NCBI GenBank assembly: GCA_009908855.1
Contig: JAAAOM010000079.1
Coordinates: 1-41,923, forward strand
Direction: 5' to 3'
DNA length: 41,923 nucleotides
Source: Bacteroidota bacterium
GTDB taxonomy: Bacteria; Bacteroidota; Bacteroidia; Bacteroidales; JAAAOM01
This document shows, one piece after another, positions 1-9,760 of the stretch. Under the pieces are notes generated by a model, which was given only the letters and a program-made list of their open reading frames with translations, was not told the origin of the DNA and did not search any database. Each line of letters begins with the position of its first letter. Position 1 is the first letter of the stretch. Position numbers and translations under genes: made by a program.

Positions 1-1728
1 CTCGAAGACACCATACAAATTTTAAATTACACTAAACCCGGTGAAGATAATCGCTATTTACCAATTTTCCTTGACGAACTAAGGGTATATGATGTTGGTC
101 TTAATAGCATTGAAGTAAATGATTTATATGAATTCAGGGAAGAAGCAGATACTGTTGACAAGATTGAAGGCGTCAATCTGGCTTTCGCTGACGACGCCAT
201 CCATGTAAGCTGGGATGCCGATGATGCCGCCACTGGCTACCGTGTATACCGTTCTATCAATGCCGGGAATACTTACCTTGAAGTGGCAAATATTGAAGAT
301 GGTGACTCGACGACATATCTTGATACAGAGTATATTCCTGACAGGGAAATGTTGTATTATGTAGTCGGTTACAATGACATGTTTGTCGCAGAGGATTCTG
401 ATACAAAAAGCCTTACGGTACCAACTATTAGTGAGGAACCTGCTACAGGCTCATGGGACGCACCCATTGCTTATTGGAAGTTTAACGGTGATGTTGAAGA
501 CTACTCAGGGAACGAACAACATGGAACAATTGTTGGCGATGTATCTTATGTGCAAGGGTTTGCAGGCCCGAACGGAGGTCAGGCTATTAAATCAGAGGGT
601 ACACTTGATGATGCCGGTTATGTTGATCTTGGTAAAGATACAGAAGATGCCATTCATGACATAACTACTGATTTCAGTATTGCTTTCTGGTATAAGGGTG
701 ATACAACTAATGTTCCAGGCGGGACATGGTTTAAGCCGGTTATATCTGACGGAGGGGCTTTTAGTGTTGTCTTGATGAAAAATGATGACGAGGAAGTACA
801 GTTCAGGCCCGACTGGAACTTCTACGGTTTAGCTTCAAAAGACAGTGGAGATACCTGGATAGAGGCTACATGGGATACCTATGTATATCAATGGCCTCCT
901 TCAATTGATGATAATAATCAATCATGGCACCATATCGTATTCACTTACAGCCAGAGCGAATCTATACTTTATAATTACCTGGATGGTGAATTAAATTATA
1001 AAACGTGGGCGATCATCGATGATGATATATTTAATAAAAACGATACAATACGTTCTATATTTATATTAGGTGATCCCAGAGATCCTCGTTACTTACCGGT
1101 AAACCTTGATGAACTCAGGATATACGATTATGGTCTTACAAGCAGTGATGTGACCAGTCTATATGAATATGAGCCAATTGGTGATCCTATTGATGCGGTT
1201 AGTAATTTTAACGGTGAATACACAGATCCCAGTATTACATTAACATGGGATGAGGCAGCAAATGCAACCGGATACAGGATTTCTCGTTCAATAAATAATG
1301 GCAATACTTTTGAAACAGATTTTGCCAATATTACGGATGGTACAACTACCCAATTTGTCGACGAAGCCACTGATATACCTGAGGACAGGGATATTATAAT
1401 GTATTATATTAATGCTTATAATGATGTTAATGTGTCTGAAAATTCAGATACCATAATGGTTGATCGTACTGTATCGGTAAATGTAAGTTCAATGGAGACA
1501 ACCAGTATTTATCCAAATCCTGTAAATGAATATGTTAACATTACTAGTCCGGAGTTAATACAAACCATTGAGGTATATAATATTATTGGTAATAAGGTTA
1601 TGACTAGTAACCCGGCTAAATCAGAGTATCGTCTGAATGTTCAATCATTGCCTGCCGGCACTTATTTCATTAAAGTATCATCGGCATCAGGTGCTGCATT
1701 GAAGAAAATTACAATTGTTAAACAATAA
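1..1728 (+). CDS. LamG/FN3 surface protein with T9SS sorting domain (5' end missing)
   Basis: The reading frame is open from base 1, so the true start lies upstream of the window; 575 residues are visible. The order is the tail of a LamG/concanavalin-like domain (about residues 1-50, ending in LDELRVYDVGL), an FN3-like domain (about 54-145), a complete LamG domain (about 153-391, starting at APIAYWKFNGD and ending in LDELRIYDYGL), a second FN3 (about 396-485) and a C-terminal type IX secretion sorting domain (about 490-575, with SIYPNPVNEYVNI and a final KKITIVKQ). The LamG plus FN3 unit is therefore duplicated. Such proteins are secreted across the outer membrane and are often attached to the surface; LamG modules commonly bind or cleave carbohydrate. 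No catalytic domain is visible in the part present. An enzyme domain may lie upstream. A rho-independent terminator follows directly. Confidence 0.85.
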   Translation, partial: LEDTIQILNYTKPGEDNRYLPIFLDELRVYDVGLNSIEVNDLYEFREEADTVDKIEGVNLAFADDAIHVSWDADDAATGYRVYRSINAGNTYLEVANIEDGDSTTYLDTEYIPDREMLYYVVGYNDMFVAEDSDTKSLTVPTISEEPATGSWDAPIAYWKFNGDVEDYSGNEQHGTIVGDVSYVQGFAGPNGGQAIKSEGTLDDAGYVDLGKDTEDAIHDITTDFSIAFWYKGDTTNVPGGTWFKPVISDGGAFSVVLMKNDDEEVQFRPDWNFYGLASKDSGDTWIEATWDTYVYQWPPSIDDNNQSWHHIVFTYSQSESILYNYLDGELNYKTWAIIDDDIFNKNDTIRSIFILGDPRDPRYLPVNLDELRIYDYGLTSSDVTSLYEYEPIGDPIDAVSNFNGEYTDPSITLTWDEAANATGYRISRSINNGNTFETDFANITDGTTTQFVDEATDIPEDRDIIMYYINAYNDVNVSENSDTIMVDRTVSVNVSSMETTSIYPNPVNEYVNITSPELIQTIEVYNIIGNKVMTSNPAKSEYRLNVQSLPAGTYFIKVSSASGAALKKITIVKQ

Positions 1729-1749
1729 GTAAACCATATTTCATATATT

Positions 1750-1784
1750 AAAAAAAAATGCTGCTCACGAGCAGCATTTTTTTT
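1750..1784 (+). terminator. Rho-independent terminator after the LamG protein
   Basis: An A-tract is followed by ATGCTGCT, the loop CACG, the complement AGCAGCAT and a run of eight T. This is an 8-bp perfect stem with a U-tract, 22 bases after the stop codon. The A-tract on the other side means it could work in both directions. Confidence 0.9.
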
Positions 1785-2023
1785 GGATATGAAACTTTGT
1801 TGACCAGGCAATCATTACAGAGCCATGTTTTAATTGAGTTCGGGGAATTGTTATTAATTATCAAATAAAATCCTTATATTTTATTGCTGAACAATGGTAT
1901 CATCTTTACCCTTAACCTTTAAGTATATGGTTGAGGTGTATCATACTGCACAAATTCGTTCACTAGCAGGTTCATCATATAAAAAAGATGATCATTTTTT
2001 TGTTTTATAAAGAAATCTGAAGT

Positions 2024-5000
2024 ATGAAATTAATTAAGATATATGTACTACTGACCGGGATGCTTTTAGTTACAACTTTCATTTATGGAATTGAGGAGAA
2101 AAATGTTTTTTTTCAGCATATAACTGTTGATAACGGACTGTCCAATAATTCGGCAATATGTTTTGGGCAGGATAGGGAAGGATTAATTTGGATTGGCACG
2201 AATGACGGACTGAATATGTATAATTCGGTTGAATTTCAGGTTTTCAGACATCAATTGGATGATACATTATCGCTATCCAATAACCGTGTCAAGTCAATTG
2301 TTCTTGATAACGACAGCAACCTGTGGATCGGAACGGAAAAAGGATTGAACAGGCTTATTGCCGACACCTATCAGTTTAAGCGTTATTATTGCGATTCATC
2401 GGATAAAAAAAGTGATGTATTCACCAATAATATAAATATAGTATTTCCCTTTAGTGGTAAAATATTTCTCGGAACCGACAAAGGCATTAAATTATTGAAT
2501 CGCAACCAAAATACCTTTGGGCAATATCCGTTTGAATGGCAGGATGAGGCACCCCCTAAAAATGTAACTTCCATTAAAAAAGACAGTCGTGGTAATTTAT
2601 GGGTGGGGACCCACAGTGGATTGTATTATTTTGACAGCAACTTTAAATTGTTAACCACATTTCCTGAAATTGATCGGGTTTCCTGGGGACAATCCATTGT
2701 TGAAGATCATGCAAGGAATATATGGGTATGTACGACCAGCGGGATATTTAAAATAACCAATATTGTTAAGGGCAAGTATGATCATTTTAACTCCATTGAG
2801 AATCGGAAAACGTCCATCAATACTTCCTTTTCCTGGGGTGCAACCGATGGGAACGGCAACTTATGGCTGGCTACCGGAAAGGGATTAGCATTCGCTGATA
2901 AGCACGGAGAATGGAGCAGATTTACAGCCGGCAGGGGGTATGGTAAATTAAACGATAACTATATCCGTAGTGTATTTTTTGACCGACAGGGAAATATGTG
3001 GGTAGGGACTGACGCCGGTGGTATCAATCTTTACCATAAACACCGCAAAAAATTCAAATATTTATCGGTCTATCAGGAAGAAGGAAAACGGCTGCTATCC
3101 AATAAAATAAAAGGTTTATTTGTGGATGATGATGGCATGATATGGCTAGGTGCAGAGGGACTTAATAAATTTAACCCTGTTAATGGCAGTGTTAAGCACT
3201 GGGAAGAAATAACAAAAATAATCAGCATTAACCAGGATCATGCAAAAAATATATGGGTATCCACAGAAAATGGTATTTATAAAATTGATAGGAACGAAAA
3301 AGTCACCCATTATCAAATGAATTCACAGCTAACAGGCGCTAATTACGTTCACGACATACATGTAACCGATCAGGGACACGTAATTGCCGGCACCTGGGGA
3401 GGAGGTTTATGGGAGTTTATCCAGGCAGACAATAGTTTTCAGCCCATAAAACAATCCAGGGAAAGCAAAGACCTTTATTTTGTAAAATATTTTTATGTTG
3501 ACAGGGATAATCAGTTATGGGCAGGAAATGATGCCGGTATTTTTATGCTGAATGATAATTATGTTCCTGTTTTTTCATTGACCAATAGCTCCGAATTATC
3601 AACTCATTTAAGTGGAACCTATACCTATTGCATGTATCAGGATATTGAAGGAAACTACTGGATTGGCACCAATAGGGGATTGCAATATTATAACCCGGAT
3701 ACAAAAAAAACTGAAAGTTTTGGACATGAAAACGGTTTGCGCAACGAAGTGATTCTGGGTATTGTTGAAGACAAGGAAAATAATTTATGGTTGACAACCT
3801 ATTCCGGATTGGTAAAATTTAATCGGGTCGATCGATCCGTCCGGGTGTTTACCTCTAAAGATGGCTTAATTAGCAATCAATTTTCGCAGGGTTCCATTGC
3901 CATAAACCCGGTTGATCAAAATCTTTATCTGGGCAGCCTGGAAGGGTTGGTATATTTTGACCCCTTGCAGCTGGAAATCAAAACAATTGCACCGCAGGTA
4001 GTTTTTACTGATTTCAGGGTTTATAACAAATCTGTAAAACCCGGAAAAGAAAACACACTGTTGGGAAAGCATATTTCACAAACCAATTCTATTGAATTGC
4101 CTTATAAATATTCCGTTTTTAGTTTTAATTATGTCGGTTTGAATTATGGCGCAAGCAAAGCTGTTGAATACGCTTATAAGCTGGAGGGATTTGATAACAA
4201 TTGGCGAAATGCAGGAAATACACGCAGTGCCACATATACCAACTTAAAACCAGGCGATTATCAGTTTAAAGTAAGGGCTGCGAATGAAGACGGGATATGG
4301 TCGGAAGAATCCGGTATAAATCTGACAGTTCTACATCCTTGGTGGTTAAAATGGTATAGCTTTATAGCCTTTTCAATTTTTCTTTTCGGATTACTCCTTT
4401 TTGCCAGAAGGATTATAATATCAAGGCATAAACTTGAGAATAAAGTAAAAATACAGGAGCTTGAACATGAGCAGGAAAATAAACTCAATGACCTGAAAAT
4501 TCAATTCTTCACCAGCGTCTCGCATGAATTCAGAACACCTTTAACCTTAATTTCCGGACCGCTGGAAGACCTGCTGCTTTCAGCCGACAAAAAATCAGAT
4601 ACCTTTAAACATTTAACACTTATTAAAACCAATGTGAACAGGTTATTGGGACTGGTTAACCAATTACTTGAATTCCGTAAAATTGAAAAAGGAAAAGTAC
4701 AATTAAATGCATCTAAAAATGATATTGTTTTATTTACCAAGAGGATTGTAGATAGTTTTTCGGAGTTTGCCCTGGAGAAAGGTATTCGAATCAAATTTAA
4801 CACCGCCATTGAGTCTCGTGAATTATATATCGATCCGATGAAAATTGAAACAGTCATTTATAATGTGTTAATGAATGCCATTAAATATAATTCTTTCCAA
4901 AGTGAAATAGATATCAATATAGAGGAACATATTGAGGATAATACCGAAAAAGTTTATGTTTCCGTTACCGATTACGGAATTGGTATCTCAAAAGAAGATT

Positions 5001-6061
5001 TGAGTAAGATATTTGAAAGGTTTTACCAGGCATCAAGATCAAACATTCTCGGAGGTACAGGCATCGGATTGGCGCTGGCCAAAGAATTTGCACAACTAAA
5101 TGGTGGCGATTTAACTGTTGAAAGTGAAGAAAATGTATACACCTGCTTTACCCTGAAACTTTTAAAAGGGAAAGACCATCTTGATCCGGCATTCATTACC
5201 GAAAACAAAGTAGATATCAATAAATACAAATTCAAAAGGCCACATATTGATATCGGCCCATCAAAGAATTTCAGAGCACAAAAAGAAAATAAAGAATATA
5301 CCATTGCATTGGTTGAAGATAACGATGATGTGCGATCTTACTTAAAAAACCTTCTTTCCTTTGATTACAACGTTGTTGAGTACAAAGATGGAAAAGAAGC
5401 TTTTGAAAACATTATTATCAATATTCCCAACCTGGTTATCACCGATGTAATGATGCCCCTGATGGATGGATTTGAATTGTGCCAAAAACTGAGGAATGAG
5501 ATCAGAACCTGTCATATACCGGTTGTGATGCTCACAGCCAAAGATTTTATGGAATCAGAGCTTAAGGGCATTGAAAATGGCGCTGATGCCTATATAACCA
5601 AGCCTTTCAGTAATCTACACCTTAAGGTAACGGTTAAAAATCTTATCCTTTCGCGAAAAAAGATTGAATACAGGTATAGCATTGATAATAATGATCAGAA
5701 CTTGCGTAAAACCTCTATATCTAATGACGAAATATTTCTAAAAAGATTCTATGCATATATTGATCAAAACATCTCAAATCCCGATTTGGATATAAATAAC
5801 ATTATTGACCATTTCAATATCAGTCGGGTTCAGTTATACCGTAAATTAATATCGCAAACCAATTTATCAGCCAACAAGATTATTAAAAACTACCGCTTGC
5901 AAAAAGCCAAGGAATTACTCCTTGAAAAAAGAATGAATATTTCCGAAATTGCTTATGCCGTGGGATTTTCTGATTCGCTTTATTTCAGTAAATGTTTCAA
6001 AGAAAAATTTAAAGTCTCACCTTCACATTATATCAAAAAGAAACACAAGGTAGATAGTTGA
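2024..6061 (+). CDS. Hybrid two-component system sensor/regulator (HTCS, SusR-like)
   Basis: A one-protein two-component system of 1345 residues, the usual HTCS length. An N-terminal signal segment is followed by a periplasmic Reg_prop beta-propeller region (about 25-660) with repeated LWIGT/GLN-type motifs, a Y_Y_Y domain (about 689-773) and a membrane segment (about 775-797). The cytoplasmic part has a HisKA domain with phospho-acceptor H834 in SVSHEFRTPL, a HATPase with DYGIGIS and GGTGIGLALA (about 940-1050), a receiver domain with D1141 in ITDVMMPLMDG and the lysine of ITKPF, and a C-terminal AraC-type DNA-binding domain (about 1235-1340). In this family the periplasmic part binds an oligosaccharide released from the target glycan and the AraC part activates the adjacent locus. 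It is transcribed alone, between two terminators. It is the only complete regulator in the window, so it is the best candidate to control the flanking operons. The ligand cannot be read from the sequence. Confidence 0.95.
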   Translation: MKLIKIYVLLTGMLLVTTFIYGIEEKNVFFQHITVDNGLSNNSAICFGQDREGLIWIGTNDGLNMYNSVEFQVFRHQLDDTLSLSNNRVKSIVLDNDSNLWIGTEKGLNRLIADTYQFKRYYCDSSDKKSDVFTNNINIVFPFSGKIFLGTDKGIKLLNRNQNTFGQYPFEWQDEAPPKNVTSIKKDSRGNLWVGTHSGLYYFDSNFKLLTTFPEIDRVSWGQSIVEDHARNIWVCTTSGIFKITNIVKGKYDHFNSIENRKTSINTSFSWGATDGNGNLWLATGKGLAFADKHGEWSRFTAGRGYGKLNDNYIRSVFFDRQGNMWVGTDAGGINLYHKHRKKFKYLSVYQEEGKRLLSNKIKGLFVDDDGMIWLGAEGLNKFNPVNGSVKHWEEITKIISINQDHAKNIWVSTENGIYKIDRNEKVTHYQMNSQLTGANYVHDIHVTDQGHVIAGTWGGGLWEFIQADNSFQPIKQSRESKDLYFVKYFYVDRDNQLWAGNDAGIFMLNDNYVPVFSLTNSSELSTHLSGTYTYCMYQDIEGNYWIGTNRGLQYYNPDTKKTESFGHENGLRNEVILGIVEDKENNLWLTTYSGLVKFNRVDRSVRVFTSKDGLISNQFSQGSIAINPVDQNLYLGSLEGLVYFDPLQLEIKTIAPQVVFTDFRVYNKSVKPGKENTLLGKHISQTNSIELPYKYSVFSFNYVGLNYGASKAVEYAYKLEGFDNNWRNAGNTRSATYTNLKPGDYQFKVRAANEDGIWSEESGINLTVLHPWWLKWYSFIAFSIFLFGLLLFARRIIISRHKLENKVKIQELEHEQENKLNDLKIQFFTSVSHEFRTPLTLISGPLEDLLLSADKKSDTFKHLTLIKTNVNRLLGLVNQLLEFRKIEKGKVQLNASKNDIVLFTKRIVDSFSEFALEKGIRIKFNTAIESRELYIDPMKIETVIYNVLMNAIKYNSFQSEIDINIEEHIEDNTEKVYVSVTDYGIGISKEDLSKIFERFYQASRSNILGGTGIGLALAKEFAQLNGGDLTVESEENVYTCFTLKLLKGKDHLDPAFITENKVDINKYKFKRPHIDIGPSKNFRAQKENKEYTIALVEDNDDVRSYLKNLLSFDYNVVEYKDGKEAFENIIINIPNLVITDVMMPLMDGFELCQKLRNEIRTCHIPVVMLTAKDFMESELKGIENGADAYITKPFSNLHLKVTVKNLILSRKKIEYRYSIDNNDQNLRKTSISNDEIFLKRFYAYIDQNISNPDLDINNIIDHFNISRVQLYRKLISQTNLSANKIIKNYRLQKAKELLLEKRMNISEIAYAVGFSDSLYFSKCFKEKFKVSPSHYIKKKHKVDS

Positions 6062-6389
6062 AACATTATTGCATCAATTGGATCATTTATCTATTGTACA
6101 AGGAATATGATCTCCTACTTTTGTTGGGATTCAGATACTTTTGGTTATTATAAGGATTTCTGATTCATACTTAAAATAGTTCTGTGCATCTAATGCTTTT
6201 TATAATTATATTTTTTTTCATAAATATTGTTTTTAGTAGTTATAGTATTGCAATTGCCTAATATCTCACACAGGGTATTGGGCAATTTTTTCTGATAAGG
6301 ATAATTTACGGGTAGCTTCAATATCCGAAACTCATATACATCTATATACAATTTCAATAATTGACCATGTTAAACAAAATGAATAAATC
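6062..6389. other. Intergenic region between HTCS gene and GH28 operon
   Basis: A stretch of 328 A/T-rich bases. It holds the terminator at 6252-6291. The last 100 bases before the GH28 start must carry the operon promoter, but no sequence matching the Bacteroidota -7 box (TAnnTTTG) was found there by eye. No small gene was recognised. Confidence 0.5.
6252..6291 (+). terminator. Probable rho-independent terminator after HTCS gene
   Basis: The arms 6252-6264 and 6275-6287 pair over 13 positions with two G-U pairs, around a 10-base loop, and run into six T. It lies about 190 bases after the HTCS stop, so it either ends a long 3' untranslated region or belongs to the leader of the next operon. 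Confidence 0.65.
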
Positions 6390-7889
6390 ATGAAAAACAC
6401 TTTAAAACTATCGCTATTAATGATAATATTAAATTCCATATTCCAATTAGCCATTGCCACCACATTTTCATTAACCGATTATGGGGCGTTACCCAATGAC
6501 GGAAAGCCGGATACAGAAGCTATTCAAAGCGCCATTGATGCCTGTTCAAATTATGGCGGAGGCACGGTATTATTTCCGGCTGGTACATGGCTATCGGGAA
6601 CAATTTTTTTAAAAGACAATGTAACCATATATTTATCTAATGGTTCCGTATGGAGGGGTGTGAATGATAGCGCTGCCTATCCGTATATGAAGGCAAAAAT
6701 TATGTCGAGGGAAGACAGGGTTCCGCGTAAAGCCATGATATATGGATATGATCTGGAGAACATTAAAATACATGGTGAAGGAACGATTCATCCTGGTGGC
6801 GAATACAGTGTTTTTGATAATGCACCACAAAACGAACGCCCATTTGGGATTTATCTTATTAAATGTAAGAATATCACGGTTGAGGGTATTCGCATGGAGC
6901 AGCCCGTATTTTGGATGCAACGCTATTACTGGTGTGATAATCTCACCTTACATAATCTGAAAATATTTAACCATTCCAATAAAAATAACGATGGTATTGA
7001 TATTGATGCCTGCCATAACGTGGTAGTAAGTGATTGTATCATCGACTCAAGTGATGATGCGCTGGTCTTAAAATCAGAAGGCACCAGAGCTTGCGAGGAT
7101 GTGGTTATTACAAATTGTATATTACGATCGCATGCTTCTATGTTAAAACTGGGAACAGCCTCGATTGGCGGTTTTAAACGTATTACCATAAGCAATATTG
7201 TTATTACCCCATCGAGATCTAAGGAAATGCACCATCCCATTGGATCATGGAGAGGATTGGCCGGTATCGATCTATTAAATGTAGATGGCGGTGTACTGGA
7301 AGATATTCTGATTAATAATGTTGTGATAGACAGTGTTGATACACCTATATTTATCAAGTTTGGGAACCGACATGATACCTGGCCTGGAAAACCTGAAACA
7401 ACCATTGGCATAACCCGAAATATACAAATAAGTAATGTAGTTATACGAAATGCAGGTCCTATATGTAGTTCAATCACTGGTTATCCGGGCCACCCGATTG
7501 AAAATGTTAAGCTCAGTGATATTTATATCAGCGTTGATGGAGTTACCGATATGGCCGATACAACTACTAAGGTTATTGAAAACTCAGATGGTTATCCATA
7601 TAACAGAATGTTTCATAGCAATTTGCCCGCTTATGGACTCTATGTGCGTCATGTAAATGATATTTCGTTAAGAAATATTAAAATGGTCATTGAAGATAGT
7701 GAAGTTCGTTCTGCATTACACCTGGAAAATATAGACGGCGGATATTTTTATGAAGTATCAATGGATCAACCACAAAGTGATCAACCTAAGGTAAGAATAA
7801 TCAATTCCAATGACTTGCGGTTTGATATTCATGACTTTACATTACAAAACATAGAACAAACCAATTCAAATAAAATACGGATTGAATAA
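6390..7889 (+). CDS. GH28-like polygalacturonase-family protein
   Basis: This protein of 499 residues has an N-terminal signal peptide ending near residue 23 and a right-handed beta-helix with the GH28 N-terminal pattern (DYGALPNDGKPDTEAIQSAID, then GGGTVLFPAGTW). GH28 enzymes hydrolyse galacturonide or rhamnogalacturonide bonds by inversion. Two acidic motifs are present: NNDGIDID (D201, D204) and SSDDALVLKS (D222, D223). The usual GHG motif appears only as SHASM (H248), and the usual RIK motif is replaced by GLAGID near residues 289-294. The substrate may therefore not be plain polygalacturonate. It is the first gene of the operon and its stop is followed by one base and then the ATG of the GH39-like gene, so the two are co-translated or nearly so. 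Export to the periplasm is likely. Family placement is good; specificity is unknown. Confidence 0.85.
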   Translation: MKNTLKLSLLMIILNSIFQLAIATTFSLTDYGALPNDGKPDTEAIQSAIDACSNYGGGTVLFPAGTWLSGTIFLKDNVTIYLSNGSVWRGVNDSAAYPYMKAKIMSREDRVPRKAMIYGYDLENIKIHGEGTIHPGGEYSVFDNAPQNERPFGIYLIKCKNITVEGIRMEQPVFWMQRYYWCDNLTLHNLKIFNHSNKNNDGIDIDACHNVVVSDCIIDSSDDALVLKSEGTRACEDVVITNCILRSHASMLKLGTASIGGFKRITISNIVITPSRSKEMHHPIGSWRGLAGIDLLNVDGGVLEDILINNVVIDSVDTPIFIKFGNRHDTWPGKPETTIGITRNIQISNVVIRNAGPICSSITGYPGHPIENVKLSDIYISVDGVTDMADTTTKVIENSDGYPYNRMFHSNLPAYGLYVRHVNDISLRNIKMVIEDSEVRSALHLENIDGGYFYEVSMDQPQSDQPKVRIINSNDLRFDIHDFTLQNIEQTNSNKIRIE

Positions 7890-7890
7890 A

Positions 7891-9609
7891 ATGAATCCAA
7901 TTATGAATCGATCTTACCTTTACAACATCATTGCCATCACGGTAATAATAAGCATGTATTCATGCAATAACACGGGAAATGAAGCCAATAAATACGCAAT
8001 TACCCAGGCATACAATCAGCCAAATAACCAGGCAGATGTATTGATACAGGCAGATGCAAAGTCAGGAACAAAGGAAATTGAACCATACTGGAACTTCTGC
8101 GTAGGTGCCGGACGTGCAAATGAAGGTTTAAGGGCTAATTGGCAGGAACAGCTTAATACAAGTATTGAAGAATGTGGATTCAGATATATTCGATTTCATG
8201 GGTTGTTTCACGATGATATGTTCGTTTATAAAATAGAAGATGGAAAAGAAGTATACAATTGGCAATATATTGATGAGCTTTATGATCGACTGCTTGAAAT
8301 GGGTATTCGGCCATTTGTTGAACTTAGTTTTTTTCCATGCGATATGACCGATGGAAAGGGTACTGTTTTTTGGTGGGAAGCATGTAACACCCCCCCTGAA
8401 GACCTCTCCAAATGGAAAAGACTGGTTACCAGGTTTGTTGAGCACTGTGTGGATAGATATGGCGTTGAAGAGGTTAAGAAGTGGTATTTTGAAGTGTGGA
8501 ATGAACCCAATCTGGGTTATTTTTTTAATGGCGACCTCAATGATTATCTGGAGCTTTATAAAACATCTGCTGAGGCTGTCAAATCGGTAAATAAGGATTT
8601 TAAAATCGGTGGACCTGCAACCTCCAATTTTATTATTAGTAAAGAAGACGAGAAGAGACTCAAAGAAAAGGGAAAAATAACTGATTTAACATTGGAGGAT
8701 TTGGCAAATGCTCAGTTTGAAGGTGTTTTGATAAAGGAATTTCTTGCCTTTTGCGAAGATGAAAATGTTCCGGTCGATTTTATTTCCACACATCCATACC
8801 CAACACATTTTCCACTTGATATTGACGGACCGGCATACGATTTTAGTCGTCCTGTAAATTCTGTTCATACCGATCTGTTATGGTTAAATAACGTGGTGGC
8901 CAATAGTGCCTTTCCCGATATCGAAATACATCTGACAGAATGGAGTTCATGTCCGTCACCCAGGGATCATACACATGATTATCTGCAGGAAGCAACCTAT
9001 ATCGTTAAACAAAACCTGGATTGTATCGGTATGGTAAATTCCATGTCGTATTGGACATTCACGGATGTGTTCGAAGAAAGCGGGGCTGGTGATGAAATAT
9101 TTCATGGTGGATTTGGATTAATAAACTTTCAGGATATTGTAAAACCCGCTTTTCATGCCTACCGATTTTTGAATCAATTGGGTAATATCGAGATTCATAG
9201 AGAGGATGGGGCGGTTATTACAAAATCATCCCGGGACAATAAAGTTAGCATGATGGTATATAACTACCCTGATGAATATCCAATGGCCATTCAAATGTCG
9301 AAGAATTCGCGTGAAATAGCGGAGGAAACACTAAATACAGGGTCAAACAAGACTTTTTCAATTCATCTTACTAATCTGCCAAAAAATACTGTATTTCTGG
9401 TTGAAACACTGGACAAAGAGCATGGGTTTGCATTGAAGGACTGGCAGCGTATGGGATACCCCAATCCACCTAATATAGAGCAAACCAAAGAACTCCGTAA
9501 AAAAGGTTGGGATACTAAAAAAGAATATATTAAATCCACCAATCAGGGAGACCTGATCTGGTCTTCAAGTGTTACGCCATGGGCGGTTATAAGCATATTA
9601 CAACTTTAG
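7891..9609 (+). CDS. GH39-like glycosidase lipoprotein
   Basis: The ATG at 7891 is chosen, giving 572 residues; a TTG at 7882 in frame is an unlikely start because it overlaps the upstream gene. A second ATG at 7903 is also possible. The N-terminus has a hydrophobic stretch and a SMYSC lipobox, so the protein is probably a lipoprotein. The body is a (beta/alpha)8 barrel of GH39 type: FRYIRFHGLF, then FEVWNEPNLGYF with proposed acid/base E205, then IEIHLTEWSS with proposed nucleophile E350. Known GH39 members are retaining beta-xylosidases, alpha-L-iduronidases and arabinopyranosidases. GH39 genes also occur in ulvan loci. A beta-sandwich domain follows the barrel. It sits directly behind the GH28-like gene and should act on the same oligosaccharides in the periplasm. 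The exact sugar is not determined. Confidence 0.85.
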   Translation: MNPIMNRSYLYNIIAITVIISMYSCNNTGNEANKYAITQAYNQPNNQADVLIQADAKSGTKEIEPYWNFCVGAGRANEGLRANWQEQLNTSIEECGFRYIRFHGLFHDDMFVYKIEDGKEVYNWQYIDELYDRLLEMGIRPFVELSFFPCDMTDGKGTVFWWEACNTPPEDLSKWKRLVTRFVEHCVDRYGVEEVKKWYFEVWNEPNLGYFFNGDLNDYLELYKTSAEAVKSVNKDFKIGGPATSNFIISKEDEKRLKEKGKITDLTLEDLANAQFEGVLIKEFLAFCEDENVPVDFISTHPYPTHFPLDIDGPAYDFSRPVNSVHTDLLWLNNVVANSAFPDIEIHLTEWSSCPSPRDHTHDYLQEATYIVKQNLDCIGMVNSMSYWTFTDVFEESGAGDEIFHGGFGLINFQDIVKPAFHAYRFLNQLGNIEIHREDGAVITKSSRDNKVSMMVYNYPDEYPMAIQMSKNSREIAEETLNTGSNKTFSIHLTNLPKNTVFLVETLDKEHGFALKDWQRMGYPNPPNIEQTKELRKKGWDTKKEYIKSTNQGDLIWSSSVTPWAVISILQL

Positions 9610-9661
9610 CTATAACTATCTAAAAACATTGAGCAGTAAAAGGGTGAGATATCAATCACAT

Positions 9662-9669
9662 TATGTTTG
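9662..9669 (+). promoter_or_regulatory. Possible -7 promoter element upstream of oxidoreductase gene
   Basis: TATGTTTG matches the Bacteroidota -7 consensus TAnnTTTG exactly and lies 91 bases before the start at 9761. No TTG -33 box was found at the usual 19-21 base spacing. The 151-base gap here is the largest inside the 6390-13285 operon, so an internal promoter is plausible. Confidence 0.3.
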
Positions 9670-9760
9670 TAGATTGATTAATAAAGAGTAACAAGATTAA
9701 ATAATATTATTATATTGCATATTAATCGATTAAAATATTAATGTAAACCTGTGATATGAG

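Noticed and set aside
6926-7477. 183-codon minus-strand frame within the GH28-like gene
   Set aside because: It lies wholly opposite a well-supported gene, shows no recognisable domain, and its pattern mirrors the sense codons.
7882-7890. TTG start for the GH39-like gene overlapping the GH28-like stop
   Set aside because: An ATG lies nine bases downstream at 7891 and another at 7903, both better placed before the lipoprotein signal.
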